The position numbers were made by a program, and so were the translations under genes. This document shows, one piece after another, positions 16,871 through 25,898 of a stretch of 64,000 nt of DNA (position 1 is its first letter; each line of letters begins with the position of its first letter). The notes under the pieces are model-generated. The model made no database searches. It saw nothing but the letters and a program-made list of their open reading frames with translations, and had not been told where the DNA came from. Origin of the DNA: VRUE01 sp963716735 (GTDB lineage: Bacteria; Actinomycetota; Thermoleophilia; Solirubrobacterales; 70-9). Where the stretch lies: assembly GCA_963716735.1 (NCBI GenBank), contig OY970321.1, positions 2,232,001 to 2,296,000 on the forward strand. The letters run 5' to 3'.

Positions 16871-19800
16871 TTGAGCACTCGCCCGAAAGCACGCGTGAAA
16901 TCTGACCCGCTGGCGCCGTTCAGCGCTCCGGTCAGGCGCTGGTTCGAGTCGTCCTTCGAGGGGCCGACGCCTGCCCAGGCGGGCGGTTGGGAGGCGATCG
17001 CCGGTGGCGCCAACTCGCTGATCTGCGCCCCGACCGGCTCCGGCAAGACCTTGGCCGCCTTCCTCTGGGGCATCGACAAGCTCTCCCGGTCACCGGCGCT
17101 GGGGCAGGGCGTCAAGGTCGTCTACGTCTCGCCGCTGAAGGCGCTCTCCTACGACATCGAGCGCAACCTGCGCGCGCCGCTGCGGGGGATCGGGGCCGAC
17201 ATCTCCGTCGGCCTGCGCACGGGTGACACCAGCCAGAAAGACCGCCGGGCGATGCGCAAAACGCCGCCCGACATCCTCATCACCACCCCCGAGTCGCTCT
17301 ACCTGATGCTCTCCTCGGGCGCCCGCGAGATCCTCACCGGGGTCGAGGCGGTGATCGTCGACGAGATTCATGCGGTGGCCCAGTCCAAGCGGGGGTCGCA
17401 CCTGGCGTTGACTTTGGAGCGGTTGGACCATCTGGTGAAGGACCATGCGGGTTCGGCCGCGGGTCCTGTCACGGGGGAGGGGGTGTCCGGGTCTGGGCTG
17501 GGTTTTTCGCCTGCTGAGGATGCTCCCCTCGCTGAGTCGGATGGGCGAAAAAGAGGACGCCGCCCTGCCCCGGACACCCCCTCCCCCGTGACACCCGCGG
17601 GAGGGGCGCAGGGGGTTCAGCGGATCGGGCTGAGCGCCACCCAGCGGCCGCTTGAGCGGATCGCGAAGTTCCTGGTCGGTCCTAAGAGAGCTTGCGAGAT
17701 TGTGGATGCGGGGGTGGCTAAGGAGCTGGACCTCGAGATCGTCGTTCCGGTTGAGGACATGTCGGAACCGGGGGCTCCTAATTTCCCCAACAGCGAGGGC
17801 GTTCCCAATGAGGGCGAGCCCCTGGCCCACGTCCGTTCGATCTGGCCCGCGATCTACCCCGAGCTCCTCAAGCTGGTCAAAGAACACAACTCGACGATCA
17901 TCTTCGTCAACGCCCGTCGAGCAGCTGAGCGCCTGGCAAAGCGCCTCAATGAGCTTGCGGCCGAAGAACCGGAGCGTGAGCTACCAGCCACCGAGCAGGT
18001 GGGGCACTCCCCTTCCGCGGGTGGCGTGGGGGATGGGGGGGTCGAGGACGCCCCCGCCCGCAGCGCCCCCCCATCCCCCGCGACAGGACCCGCGGTTGAC
18101 GGAAATGAGCCCTTGGTGGAGATCGCCAGGGCGCACCACGGGTCCCTGTCGCACGAAGAGCGCCTTGTGGTCGAGGAGATGCTCAAGTCGGGCCAGCTTC
18201 CCTGCCTGGTCGCGACCTCGTCGCTGGAGTTGGGCATCGACATGGGCGCCGTCGACCTCGTGATCCAGGTCGAGTCGCCGAAGTCGGTCAGCCGCGGGCT
18301 GCAACGGGTCGGCCGCGCCGGTCACTCGCTGGGCGAGGTCTCGCGCGGCCGCATCTTCCCCAAGTTCCGCGCCGACCTGCTCGAGTGCGCCGTCGTCGCG
18401 CGGCGGATGCGCGAAGGCGCGATCGAGGAGACGGTGATCCCGCAGAACCCGCTCGACGTGCTCGCCCAGCACCTGGTCTCGATGGCCGCGTTGGACGAGT
18501 GGGAGATCGACGAGGTCGAGCGCCTCGTCACCGCCACCCAGCCCTTCGGCGAGCTCTCGCGCGAACAGCTGGAGAACGTGCTCGACATGCTCGACGGTCG
18601 TTACCCGTCCGACCGCTTCGCCGAGCTGCGACCGCGGATCGTCTGGGACCGCACCCGCGGCACGATGCACGGCCGCAAAGGTTCCCGCCAGCTCGTCGTC
18701 ACCAACGCCGGCACGATCCCCGACCGCGGCCTCTACGGCGTCCACCTGCCCGACGGCCGCCGCGTCGGCGAGCTCGACGAGGAGATGGTCTACGAGGCTC
18801 GGGCCGGGCAGACCTTCCTGCTGGGCGCGACGACCTGGCGGATCGAGGAGATCACCCGCGACCGGGTCATCGTCACGCCCGCGCCCGGCCTGCCGGGGGC
18901 GGTGCCGTTCTGGAAGGGCGATGGGATCGGCCGCCCGGCCGAGCTGGGGCGGGCGATCGGCGCCTTCTCTCGCGAGGCGGTCTCGCGCGAGCCAAAGGAA
19001 TTGGCCGCCGAGTACGACCTCGACCGCCGCGCCGCCGAGAACCTCGTCGCCTATCTGCGCGAGCAGCAGGCGGCCACCCGGGTCGTCCCTTCCGATGAGA
19101 CGATCGTAGTCGAGCGCTTCCGCGACGAGATCGGCGACTGGCGCCTCTGCATCCTCTCCCCCTTCGGCGGCCGCGTCCACTCCGCCTGGGGCCTCGCTCT
19201 GGGCCAGAAGATCCGCGAGGAGCACGAGCTGGAGGCGGACGCGATCTGGTCCGACGACGGCATCGTCATCCACCTGCCCGACGCCGACGAGCCGCCGTCC
19301 GCCGACCTGGTCATGGTCGATCCCGACGAGCTCGAGGACCTGGTCGTGCGCGAGCTCTCCGGCTCGGCCCTGTTCGGCGCCCGCTTCCGCGAGAACGCCT
19401 CGCGGTCGCTGCTGATCCCGCGCGCCTACCCCGGCAAGCGCACGCCGCTCTGGCAGCAGCGCCTCAAGTCACAGAGCCTGCTCGAAGTCGCCCGCGACTT
19501 CCCCCGCTTCCCGGTCATCCTCGAGACCTACCGCGAGTGCCTGCGCGACGTCCTCGACCTGCCCTCGCTGCGCCAGATCCTCACCGACCTGCACTCGCGC
19601 AAGCTCGGTCTGGTCGAGGTCGAGACGCCGACCGCGTCGCCCTTCGCCTCCTCGCTGCTCTTCGACTTCGTCGCCACCTACATGTACGAGGGGGACACGC
19701 CGAACGCCGAGCGCCGCGCCGCCGCGCTCTCCCTCGACCGCGACCTGCTGCGCGAGCTGCTCGGCCAGGAGGAGCTGCGTGAGCTGATCGACCCCGAGGC

Positions 19801-21580
19801 GCTGGTCGAGGTCGAGGCACAGCTTCAGCATCGGACCGAGGCCGGCCGCGCCAGCGACCGCGACGCGCTGCAGCAGCTGCTCCGCAACCTCGGCGACCTC
19901 AGCGCCGAGGAGTGCGCGGAGCGCGTCACCGAGGGTTACTCGGCGGCGTCGATGCTGGAAAAGCTGGTCGCCGAGCGCCGCGTCGCGCCGATCCGCGTCG
20001 CCGGCAAGGAGCGTTACATCGCCGGTGAGGACGCCGGCCTCTACCGCGACGCGCTCGGCGTGCCGCCCCCGCCGGGGCTGCCCGAGACTTTCCTCGAGGA
20101 CCACCCAGACGCGATGCGCGCCCTGGTCCGCCGCTACGCCCGCACCCACGGCCCCTTTCCGACCGTGCAGCTGGCCGAGCGCTACGGCGTCGATCCAACC
20201 CCGGCCCTGCGCGAGCTGGAGCGCGAAGGGGCGATGGTCCGTGGCGAGCTGCTGCCCGGTGGCAGCGAGCGCGAGTGGTGCGACGCCGACGTCCTGCGCC
20301 GGGTCCGTCGTGCCAGCCTCGCCCACCTGCGCCGCGAGGTCGAGCCCGCGGGCCGCGATCGCTTCGCTCGCTTCCTGCCCAGTTGGCAGAACGTCGACTC
20401 CCACCGTCCGGCAGGTGCCGGTCCGGACCGCCTGCGCGACGCACTCGTGCCGCTGCAGGGCGTCGCCCTCACGCCCAAGATCTGGGAGGAGGACGTGCTG
20501 CCGCGCCGCCTCGGCGCCTACTCGCCGGCCTGGCTCGACGAGCTCTGCACCAGCGGCGAAGTGGTCTGGATCGGCGCCGGCTCGCGCGGGCGCAGCGACG
20601 GCCGCGTCGCCCTCTACTTCCGCGAGGACGTCCGTCTCGCCGGCCCGCCGCCCGCCAACGCGAAGCTCGAGCGCCGCGAGGGCGAGCCCCAGGAGGCGAT
20701 TCGCGAGCGGCTTCTCTCCGGCCCCTCCTTCTGGCTCGATCTGCTCGCCGACCTCGACTTCCCCGGCGAGGAGCTGCACAACGCTCTGTGGGACCTGGCC
20801 TGGTCTGGAGAGGTGACCAACGACGCGTTCGCTCCCCTGCGTGCGCCGCGCCTGCGCTCGGTGCCCGCGCACGAGCGCCAGGGCCGCCGCTTCGCCCGCC
20901 GCCGCTCGGGCGCCGGCGCCGCCGTGCAGGGGCGTTGGTCGTTGACCGCGCCGCTCTTCGCGGAGGCGCCGGGGCCGGGGGCGAAGCTGCGGGCGCAGGC
21001 CGAGCTGATGCTGGAGCGCTACGGCATCGTCACCCGCGAGACGGTGCTCGCCGAGGGCGTGCCGGGCGGCTTCTCGACCCTCTACGCCGAGCTCGGCAAC
21101 CTCGAGCTGCTCGGCACCGCCCGCCGCGGCTACTTCGTCGAGGGGTTGGGCGGCGCCCAGTTCGCCCTGGCCGGTGCGGTCGAGCGGCTGCGCTCGCTGC
21201 CGGAAACGAATGGCTCCCTGCAGGTTCTGGCCGCCACCGACCCCGCCAACCCCTACGGCGCCGCCCTGCCCTGGCCGAAACCGCCCTCAGGCAGGCGGCC
21301 CGCCCGCGCCCCCGGCGCCCACGTGCTGCTGCGCGACGGCGAGCCACTCGTCTACGTCGAGCGCGGCGGCCGCAGCATCCTCCGGCTCCGCGAGCTCGCC
21401 GACGGCGAGCTCGCCACCGCGATGCAGGCGCTCGCCGACGCCGTCTCGGCCGGCCGCCTGCCGAAGCTCGGGATCGAGAAGCTCGACGGCGAGGCGGTGA
21501 TCGGCTCCGGCCACGAGGAGGCGCTGCTCAGCGCCGGCTTCAGCCGCGGACCGCGCAAACTCACCGCCTCTGCCAGGTAG
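16871..21580 (+). CDS. lhr: Lhr-type large ATP-dependent helicase
   Basis: 1569 residues, the size of full-length Lhr. The helicase core shows CAPTGSGKT (Walker A, 52-60), VSPLKAL, TTPESLYLML, DEIHA (Walker B), GLSATQRP, TSSLELGIDMG and QRVGRAGHS. A winged-helix and Lhr-specific C-terminal half follow. Lhr translocates 3'-5' on single-stranded DNA and unwinds RNA:DNA hybrids, with links to repair. Two proline/glycine-rich inserts, at about residues 195-243 and 381-408, break normally tight spacers and coincide with palindromic repeats. The start is TTG with TAAGAT 7 bp upstream. The gene is monocistronic. Confidence 0.95.
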   Translation: MSTRPKARVKSDPLAPFSAPVRRWFESSFEGPTPAQAGGWEAIAGGANSLICAPTGSGKTLAAFLWGIDKLSRSPALGQGVKVVYVSPLKALSYDIERNLRAPLRGIGADISVGLRTGDTSQKDRRAMRKTPPDILITTPESLYLMLSSGAREILTGVEAVIVDEIHAVAQSKRGSHLALTLERLDHLVKDHAGSAAGPVTGEGVSGSGLGFSPAEDAPLAESDGRKRGRRPAPDTPSPVTPAGGAQGVQRIGLSATQRPLERIAKFLVGPKRACEIVDAGVAKELDLEIVVPVEDMSEPGAPNFPNSEGVPNEGEPLAHVRSIWPAIYPELLKLVKEHNSTIIFVNARRAAERLAKRLNELAAEEPERELPATEQVGHSPSAGGVGDGGVEDAPARSAPPSPATGPAVDGNEPLVEIARAHHGSLSHEERLVVEEMLKSGQLPCLVATSSLELGIDMGAVDLVIQVESPKSVSRGLQRVGRAGHSLGEVSRGRIFPKFRADLLECAVVARRMREGAIEETVIPQNPLDVLAQHLVSMAALDEWEIDEVERLVTATQPFGELSREQLENVLDMLDGRYPSDRFAELRPRIVWDRTRGTMHGRKGSRQLVVTNAGTIPDRGLYGVHLPDGRRVGELDEEMVYEARAGQTFLLGATTWRIEEITRDRVIVTPAPGLPGAVPFWKGDGIGRPAELGRAIGAFSREAVSREPKELAAEYDLDRRAAENLVAYLREQQAATRVVPSDETIVVERFRDEIGDWRLCILSPFGGRVHSAWGLALGQKIREEHELEADAIWSDDGIVIHLPDADEPPSADLVMVDPDELEDLVVRELSGSALFGARFRENASRSLLIPRAYPGKRTPLWQQRLKSQSLLEVARDFPRFPVILETYRECLRDVLDLPSLRQILTDLHSRKLGLVEVETPTASPFASSLLFDFVATYMYEGDTPNAERRAAALSLDRDLLRELLGQEELRELIDPEALVEVEAQLQHRTEAGRASDRDALQQLLRNLGDLSAEECAERVTEGYSAASMLEKLVAERRVAPIRVAGKERYIAGEDAGLYRDALGVPPPPGLPETFLEDHPDAMRALVRRYARTHGPFPTVQLAERYGVDPTPALRELEREGAMVRGELLPGGSEREWCDADVLRRVRRASLAHLRREVEPAGRDRFARFLPSWQNVDSHRPAGAGPDRLRDALVPLQGVALTPKIWEEDVLPRRLGAYSPAWLDELCTSGEVVWIGAGSRGRSDGRVALYFREDVRLAGPPPANAKLERREGEPQEAIRERLLSGPSFWLDLLADLDFPGEELHNALWDLAWSGEVTNDAFAPLRAPRLRSVPAHERQGRRFARRRSGAGAAVQGRWSLTAPLFAEAPGPGAKLRAQAELMLERYGIVTRETVLAEGVPGGFSTLYAELGNLELLGTARRGYFVEGLGGAQFALAGAVERLRSLPETNGSLQVLAATDPANPYGAALPWPKPPSGRRPARAPGAHVLLRDGEPLVYVERGGRSILRLRELADGELATAMQALADAVSAGRLPKLGIEKLDGEAVIGSGHEEALLSAGFSRGPRKLTASAR
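17457..17600. repeat. 144-bp palindromic element inside lhr, copy A
   Basis: Terminal inverted repeats CCGCGGGT / ACCCGCGG flank perfect 24-bp arms at 17468-17491 and 17569-17592, with an inner TTTTTCGCC / GGCGAAAAA stem. The left end CCGCGGGTCCTGTC recurs, inverted, at the right end of copy B (18082-18095). Its length is a multiple of three and it is stop-free in the lhr frame, adding 48 residues between helicase motifs II and III. Confidence 0.85.
18015..18095. repeat. 81-bp palindromic element inside lhr, copy B
   Basis: The ends are CCGCGGGT (18015-18022) and GACAGGACCCGCGG (18082-18095), with G-rich and C-rich arms (GGGGGATGGGGGGG against its complement). The right end matches the left end of copy A almost base for base over ~28 bp in inverted orientation, so both belong to one repeat family. 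Length is 27 codons, in frame, adding a Gly/Pro-rich loop ahead of the ARAHHGS block. Confidence 0.75.
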
Positions 21581-21592
21581 TCCGCCGCTGGC

Positions 21593-21635
21593 GCGGTCGA
21601 GGTTTGGGTCGGATAGCGACTCAAACCTCTACCGC
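21593..21635. terminator. Long-stem hairpin after lhr
   Basis: Arms 21593-21611 and 21617-21635 pair over 19 bp with two mismatches around a GATAG loop, 12 bp after the lhr stop. There is no T-run, so it would be an atypical or protein-assisted terminator, or an mRNA end stabiliser. Confidence 0.6.
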
Positions 21636-21705
21636 GGTTGTGGCCGTTGGATGAAAGTTCTCAGCCGGTCCTCACCGGCAGGTGGATCGGGTCGATCAAC
21701 CGTCC

Positions 21706-22626
21706 ATGCACTCGCTAAAACAGAAGTCCAAGCCCGCAAGAACCGCTCATATCGCTCTCGGCTGTCTCGTCGCGCTCATTGCCGTGCTGGCCGTGCGCCC
21801 TGCCGCCGGCCTCGCCGCGCCGATCGAACCCGAAGCGCCCCAGCTGGCGATCGAACCGGGCAGCTACGACTTCGGCCTCCAGCCGCTCAACTGGGGGAGC
21901 CGCGAAACGAACTTCCAGCTGCGCAACGTGGGCAGCGAAGCCCTCCAGGTCGGATCGCCGGAAATCGTCGGCCCCGGCCACGAAGCCTTCTGGGCCGACT
22001 ACAGCCCCTGCTACGGCTCGTTCCTGCTGCCGGGCGAAGCTTGCTCGGTGCGCGTGTACTTCGGTCCCCGCGACGCGGTCGAATACGCCGCCCAGTTCAG
22101 GGTCAGCGTCGGCTCCTACTCGTTCAGCGCCGATCTGACCGGCACCGGCGGACGGGCCAGCTTCTCCCCGGCCTCCAACCCGACCGATTTCGGCGCCGTC
22201 AAAGTGGGATCGGCCACGACCCGTGAGGTCCAGGTCACCAACACCGGCAACATGCCGGGTGGCATGTTCATCGCCGTGATCGCCGGCGGCGCCATCGGCA
22301 GCTTCCAGATCCTCGACGAGAACTGCACCGGCGTCGAGCTCGCACCGGCCGCGACCTGCATGGTGCAGGTCCGCTTCCAGCCGCTCAGCGAAGGCGTGAA
22401 GAAAGCGACGCTGGGTCTCTTCGGCGAAAGCGAAGGGCCCACCCCGATCGTCCTCACCGGCGTCGGCACTGCTCCCGATCCAGCCCCCGGTCCGGCTGCG
22501 GCCGGCCCCGCGAGTGCGGCAGCGCCAGGGCCCGCCCACAAGCGCAAGGGACCCAAGGGGAAGCATCGCCGCTTCAAGCGCCACCACAAGCGAGCGTCCG
22601 TTCACGCGGCCGCTCGCGTCTCCTGA
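21706..22626 (+). CDS. Secreted protein with two ASH (choice-of-anchor D-type) domains
   Basis: 306 residues from ATG 21706; an in-frame GTG lies at 21682. A signal peptide (IALGCLVALIAVLAVRPAAGLA) precedes two Ig-like repeats of the abnormal-spindle/hydin type, each with DFG...NxGxxxL...F and C...CxVxVxF blocks (GEACSVRVYFGP; AATCMVQVRFQP). The C-terminus is a Pro/Ala linker and a very basic tail (HKRKGPKGKHRRFKRHHK), which could bind wall polymers or nucleic acid. No enzymatic motif. The Crp/Fnr gene begins 28 bp later on the same strand but seems to have its own promoter. Confidence 0.65.
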   Translation: MHSLKQKSKPARTAHIALGCLVALIAVLAVRPAAGLAAPIEPEAPQLAIEPGSYDFGLQPLNWGSRETNFQLRNVGSEALQVGSPEIVGPGHEAFWADYSPCYGSFLLPGEACSVRVYFGPRDAVEYAAQFRVSVGSYSFSADLTGTGGRASFSPASNPTDFGAVKVGSATTREVQVTNTGNMPGGMFIAVIAGGAIGSFQILDENCTGVELAPAATCMVQVRFQPLSEGVKKATLGLFGESEGPTPIVLTGVGTAPDPAPGPAAAGPASAAAPGPAHKRKGPKGKHRRFKRHHKRASVHAAARVS

Positions 22627-22641
22627 CGGGGGCGATAGGGC

Positions 22642-22647
22642 GATAAT
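22642..22647 (+). promoter_or_regulatory. -10 box GATAAT of the Crp/Fnr gene
   Basis: GATAAT lies 6 bp before the GTG start at 22654, suggesting a leaderless transcript. Confidence 0.45.
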
Positions 22648-22653
22648 CCGGGT

Positions 22654-23355
22654 GTGACCGATTCGGATGAGAGTCAGAGCCCGATCGAGCTGCTGCGCAG
22701 CGTGCCGCTCTTCGCCGATCTCGAGCCCGGTGAGTTGGAGAGCTTTTCGCACGTAGCCGTTCCACGCGCCTTCCCGGCCGCAACGCGGGTCTTTCACGAG
22801 GGTGACCACTCAGACGCCTGCTACATCGTCCGCTCTGGCAGCTTCCGGGTCACCCGGGAGCACTCCGACGGGCGGGCGATCACCCTCGCCACGCTCGGCC
22901 CCGGTGACATCTTCGGCGAGCTGGCGATGCTCGACGGCGAGGTGCGCTCGGCCAGCGTCGAAGCGCTGGGCGACGGTGAGCTGCTGGCGTTGCCGGCGGG
23001 CGAAGTGCGGGGGCTGCTTGCCCGCCACCCGGAGATCACGGTAAAGCTGGTCGGGGCCCTCGTGCGGCGGCTGCGCGCCGCCAACGAGCGCATCTCGCGC
23101 CAGTCTTTCCAGACCGTGCCCAGTCGCGTCGCCGGCGTCCTCTCCCAGCTCGTCGCCGAAGAGGCGCCGCGCACAGCCGAGGGCGGCGAGATCACGATCC
23201 GCATGAACCAGTCCGACCTGGCACAGCTCGCCGGTACCTCGCGGGAGAGCGTCAGCCGCTTCCTCGCCGACCTCGAGCGCGCCGGCATCGTCCGCCCCGG
23301 CCGTGGCCGGGTCGCGGTCCTGGCTCCCGCCAAATTGCGTAACTACATCTTCTGA
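22654..23355 (+). CDS. Crp/Fnr family transcriptional regulator
   Basis: 233 residues. The N-terminal cyclic-nucleotide-binding-like barrel (about 15-125) has FHEGDHSDACYIVRSGSFRV and GPGDIFGELAMLDGEVRSAS, the latter close to the phosphate-binding cassette with Gly-Glu and Arg-Ser. A long helix leads to the HTH_Crp domain, with recognition region SDLAQLAGTSRESVSRFLAD. No Cys cluster for an Fe-S centre is present, so a nucleotide ligand is more likely than oxygen sensing. The start is GTG. pcm follows 25 bp after the stop, perhaps in the same transcript. Targets are unknown. Confidence 0.9.
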   Translation: MTDSDESQSPIELLRSVPLFADLEPGELESFSHVAVPRAFPAATRVFHEGDHSDACYIVRSGSFRVTREHSDGRAITLATLGPGDIFGELAMLDGEVRSASVEALGDGELLALPAGEVRGLLARHPEITVKLVGALVRRLRAANERISRQSFQTVPSRVAGVLSQLVAEEAPRTAEGGEITIRMNQSDLAQLAGTSRESVSRFLADLERAGIVRPGRGRVAVLAPAKLRNYIF

Positions 23356-23380
23356 AAATGGCGGCGGGGTCGGGGCCGTC

Positions 23381-24028
23381 ATGACCGACTTCGGCACCCT
23401 TCGGGCGCAGATGGTCGAGCGGCAGCTACGGCATCGCGGCATCGGCGACGAGCGCGTGCTGGCTGCGATGGGGGAGGTGCCGCGGGAGCAGTTCGTGCCG
23501 GAGCGCTTTCGCAAGCGCGCTTACTCGGACTCGGCGCTGCCGATCGGCGCGGGCCAGACGATCTCCCAGCCCTGGATCGTCGCCGCGATCTGCCAGGCGC
23601 TGGAGTTGAGTGGGAACGAGCGGGTGCTGGAGATCGGCTCCGGGTCCGGCTACTCGGCCGCGGTCGCCGCCCGCCTTGCCGCGGGCATCGTCGGAGTGGA
23701 GCGGCACGAGTCGCTGGCGACTGAAGCCCGCCGTGTCCTTGACGTGCTCGGCGTCGAGAACGTCGAGCTGCTCGTCGGCGACGGCAGTCGCGGCGTCCCG
23801 GCGCGGGCGCCGTTCGAGGCGATCGCGGTCCACGCCACCGCGCCGGCACCGCCGCGTACCCTGCTCGGACAGCTCGCCGACGGCGGCCGGCTCGTTGTCC
23901 CGATTGCCGGCGATGGTGCCGATCTGCTGACCGTGTTCCGCCGTCATGGCGGTGAGCTGCGCCGCGAGGAGATCAGCCCCTGCCGCTTCGTCCCGCTGAT
24001 CGGCGAAGAGGGCTTCAGCCCGGATTAG
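23381..24028 (+). CDS. pcm: Protein-L-isoaspartate O-methyltransferase
   Basis: 215 residues from ATG 23381. The order MVERQLRHRGI, VLAAMGEVPREQFVP, YSDSALPIGAGQTISQPWIV, VLEIGSGSGYSAAV (SAM loop) and GGRLVVPI is that of PCMT. The enzyme uses SAM to methylate isoaspartyl residues in damaged proteins and acts in the cytosol. It lies just behind the Crp/Fnr gene and its stop overlaps that of the convergent GGxGxD protein gene by 4 bp. Confidence 0.93.
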   Translation: MTDFGTLRAQMVERQLRHRGIGDERVLAAMGEVPREQFVPERFRKRAYSDSALPIGAGQTISQPWIVAAICQALELSGNERVLEIGSGSGYSAAVAARLAAGIVGVERHESLATEARRVLDVLGVENVELLVGDGSRGVPARAPFEAIAVHATAPAPPRTLLGQLADGGRLVVPIAGDGADLLTVFRRHGGELRREEISPCRFVPLIGEEGFSPD

Positions 24029-25824
24029 GCACGTCGGCTGCGGAGCTTGTTGCGGCCGCCATGGCCGATCAGGCTGTCGCGGTGGCTGCCGATCAGTACG
24101 TCGGGACCTGGAGATCCCTCGAGCTGCTCTACCGAGGAATCGACGCGGCCGGGGGTGCAGGGGCCGCCCGCACGCGTCGCCGGGCCGCCGATTTCGGCGT
24201 TGACGCCAGGCGTAAAGCGGAAGAAGTTGGCGTCATCCTCACCTGGGCCACCGTCGAAGACGTCGCCGTCGCAAGGATCGCCGCCGACCATCACGTCGCT
24301 TCCAGGGCCACCGATAAGCGTGCTTTTGCCGCTGTTGTAGGGGACCGGCAGGTCGGTGCGTGCGCCGACCAACGCGTCGTCGCCGGCGCCGCCTTCGAGC
24401 AGGTCGGGGTCGTTGTCGTCGCCGGCCTCGAGCACGTCGCCGCCTCGTCCGCCTTGCAGTTGATCGGCCCCGGGGCCGCCTTCGATCCGCACTTCGATCT
24501 CAGGGGGAATGCTGCCGTCGACGCTCACGCTGTCGTTGCCGCCGCCGGCGTCGATCACGATCGTCTTCACGTCGGCCGCGCAGACGGCGTTGCCGCCGAC
24601 CGCTTCGCAACCGTCGACGTCGGCCGTGGAGAACGCGATGCCCGCATCGGTCACGACGTAGGCCGAGCCCTGCCTGGCGATCGCGATCGCGTCATCGTCC
24701 GCGGTGCCGCGCACGCTGAGCGAGCCGCTGCCGTCGATGCTGTGCACGCGGGAGACACTCGGCCCGCCTCCGCTCGTCGCCGGCTTGTCGCAGCCTTCCT
24801 CTTGCGCTGAGCCCTCGCAGCTCGCCCCGTCGGGGCCGCCGAAGAGCGAGTCCCCGCCGCCGCCCCCGTCGAGCTCGTCATAACCGGCGCCTCCGTCGAT
24901 CCGGTTCGCCCCGCCGTCCCCGATCAGGGTGTCGTTGTAGGCCGAGCCGATGATGTCCTCGGTCCCGGCTGCGATCTTGTCGCGGCCGTCGCCGTGGGCG
25001 CTGCCGGTCGCGAGATCCGCGGTCACTGCTTCGGAGGCGGTGGAGAAAGAGGCGATGTCGCGGGCGCCGGGACCGCCATCGAGCTTGTCGAAGCCGATGT
25101 CACCGCGCATCACGTCTTCGTCGCCGGCCCCGCCGAAGATGTCATCGCGGCCGTGGTTGCCCAGCAGGAGGTCGGTACCGCCTTCGCCGTTCAGGGTGTC
25201 GTCGCCGAGGCCGCCATCGACCATGTCTTTGCCGGAACCCCCGTCGAGGCCGTCGTTGCCGCGGCCGCCGTAAACCCGATCCTCGCCGCCTTCGCCGTCG
25301 ACGACCTTCTCGCTGGCTTTGCCGGCATACAGGACGTCGTCGCCCCCGCCCGCCTTCATCACATCCGGCCCTCGGCCGCCGAGAAGCTCATCGTCGCCGG
25401 CGCCGCCGAACTCGTCGTCCGGGCCTTTGGCGCCAAGGAGCTGATCGTCACCTTCGCCACCCGCCAGGCTGTCGGCGCCTTTTTCGCCGATCAGGCGGTC
25501 CTCGCCGCCTTCGCCGTCGATCGTGTCGTTGCCCTTGCCGCCGTGAATGGTGTCGTCGCCGGGACCGCCGCAGATCGTGTTGTTGCCGTTGTGCCCGCCG
25601 GAGATCTTGTCGTCACCGCCGCCGCCGTAGATCACGTCGCTGGCCCTCTTGCCGACGATCGTGTCGTCGCCGGGCGTGCCGACGATCGTCGCGTGCTTGC
25701 CGGCGCAGGTCGCGGCCGAGGCCTGGCTCCAGGCGGGGAGCAGGAGCAGCAGCGTCGTGCCGAGCGCAGCGGCCAGAAGGCGCCAGGAAGTCGATTTGAC
25801 CAGGGTGGACATTCCAGGCGCCAT
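24025..25824 (-). CDS. Secreted GGxGxD-repeat (RTX-like) calcium-binding protein, paralogue 1
   Basis: 599 residues. A signal peptide (LLAAALGTTLLLLLPAWSQASA) is followed by about 20 nonapeptide repeats of GGxGxDxLx type (for example GGPGDDTIHGGKGNDTIDG) through residue ~340. A repeat-poor beta-rich segment and a second, sparser repeat block come next. Such repeats form Ca-binding parallel beta rolls. There is no protease, lipase or toxin domain, so it is probably structural or adhesive. Paired Cys residues (SCEGSAQEEGC; PCDGD) suggest disulphides. It is a tandem paralogue of the gene at 25899-27797. Confidence 0.85.
   Translation of the reverse strand: MAPGMSTLVKSTSWRLLAAALGTTLLLLLPAWSQASAATCAGKHATIVGTPGDDTIVGKRASDVIYGGGGDDKISGGHNGNNTICGGPGDDTIHGGKGNDTIDGEGGEDRLIGEKGADSLAGGEGDDQLLGAKGPDDEFGGAGDDELLGGRGPDVMKAGGGDDVLYAGKASEKVVDGEGGEDRVYGGRGNDGLDGGSGKDMVDGGLGDDTLNGEGGTDLLLGNHGRDDIFGGAGDEDVMRGDIGFDKLDGGPGARDIASFSTASEAVTADLATGSAHGDGRDKIAAGTEDIIGSAYNDTLIGDGGANRIDGGAGYDELDGGGGGDSLFGGPDGASCEGSAQEEGCDKPATSGGGPSVSRVHSIDGSGSLSVRGTADDDAIAIARQGSAYVVTDAGIAFSTADVDGCEAVGGNAVCAADVKTIVIDAGGGNDSVSVDGSIPPEIEVRIEGGPGADQLQGGRGGDVLEAGDDNDPDLLEGGAGDDALVGARTDLPVPYNSGKSTLIGGPGSDVMVGGDPCDGDVFDGGPGEDDANFFRFTPGVNAEIGGPATRAGGPCTPGRVDSSVEQLEGSPGPDVLIGSHRDSLIGHGGRNKLRSRRA
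25538..25702. repeat. 165-bp near-identical segment shared by the two GGxGxD genes, copy 1
   Basis: It matches 27511-27675 with two differences by eye, although the rest of the two genes has diverged. It encodes the mature N-terminus (ATIVGTPGDDTIVGKR and following repeats). Confidence 0.85.
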
Positions 25825-25898
25825 CGACCGGATCGGCGCTCTCTGCAGCTCTGCAAGACACCCGTCTAATCCCTAATGGGTACGGAGCGACGTACAGC

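Noticed and set aside
17981..21654. Several long frames on both strands overlapping lhr
   Set aside because: Arg/Ala/Pro-rich low-complexity translations in other frames of a real helicase gene.
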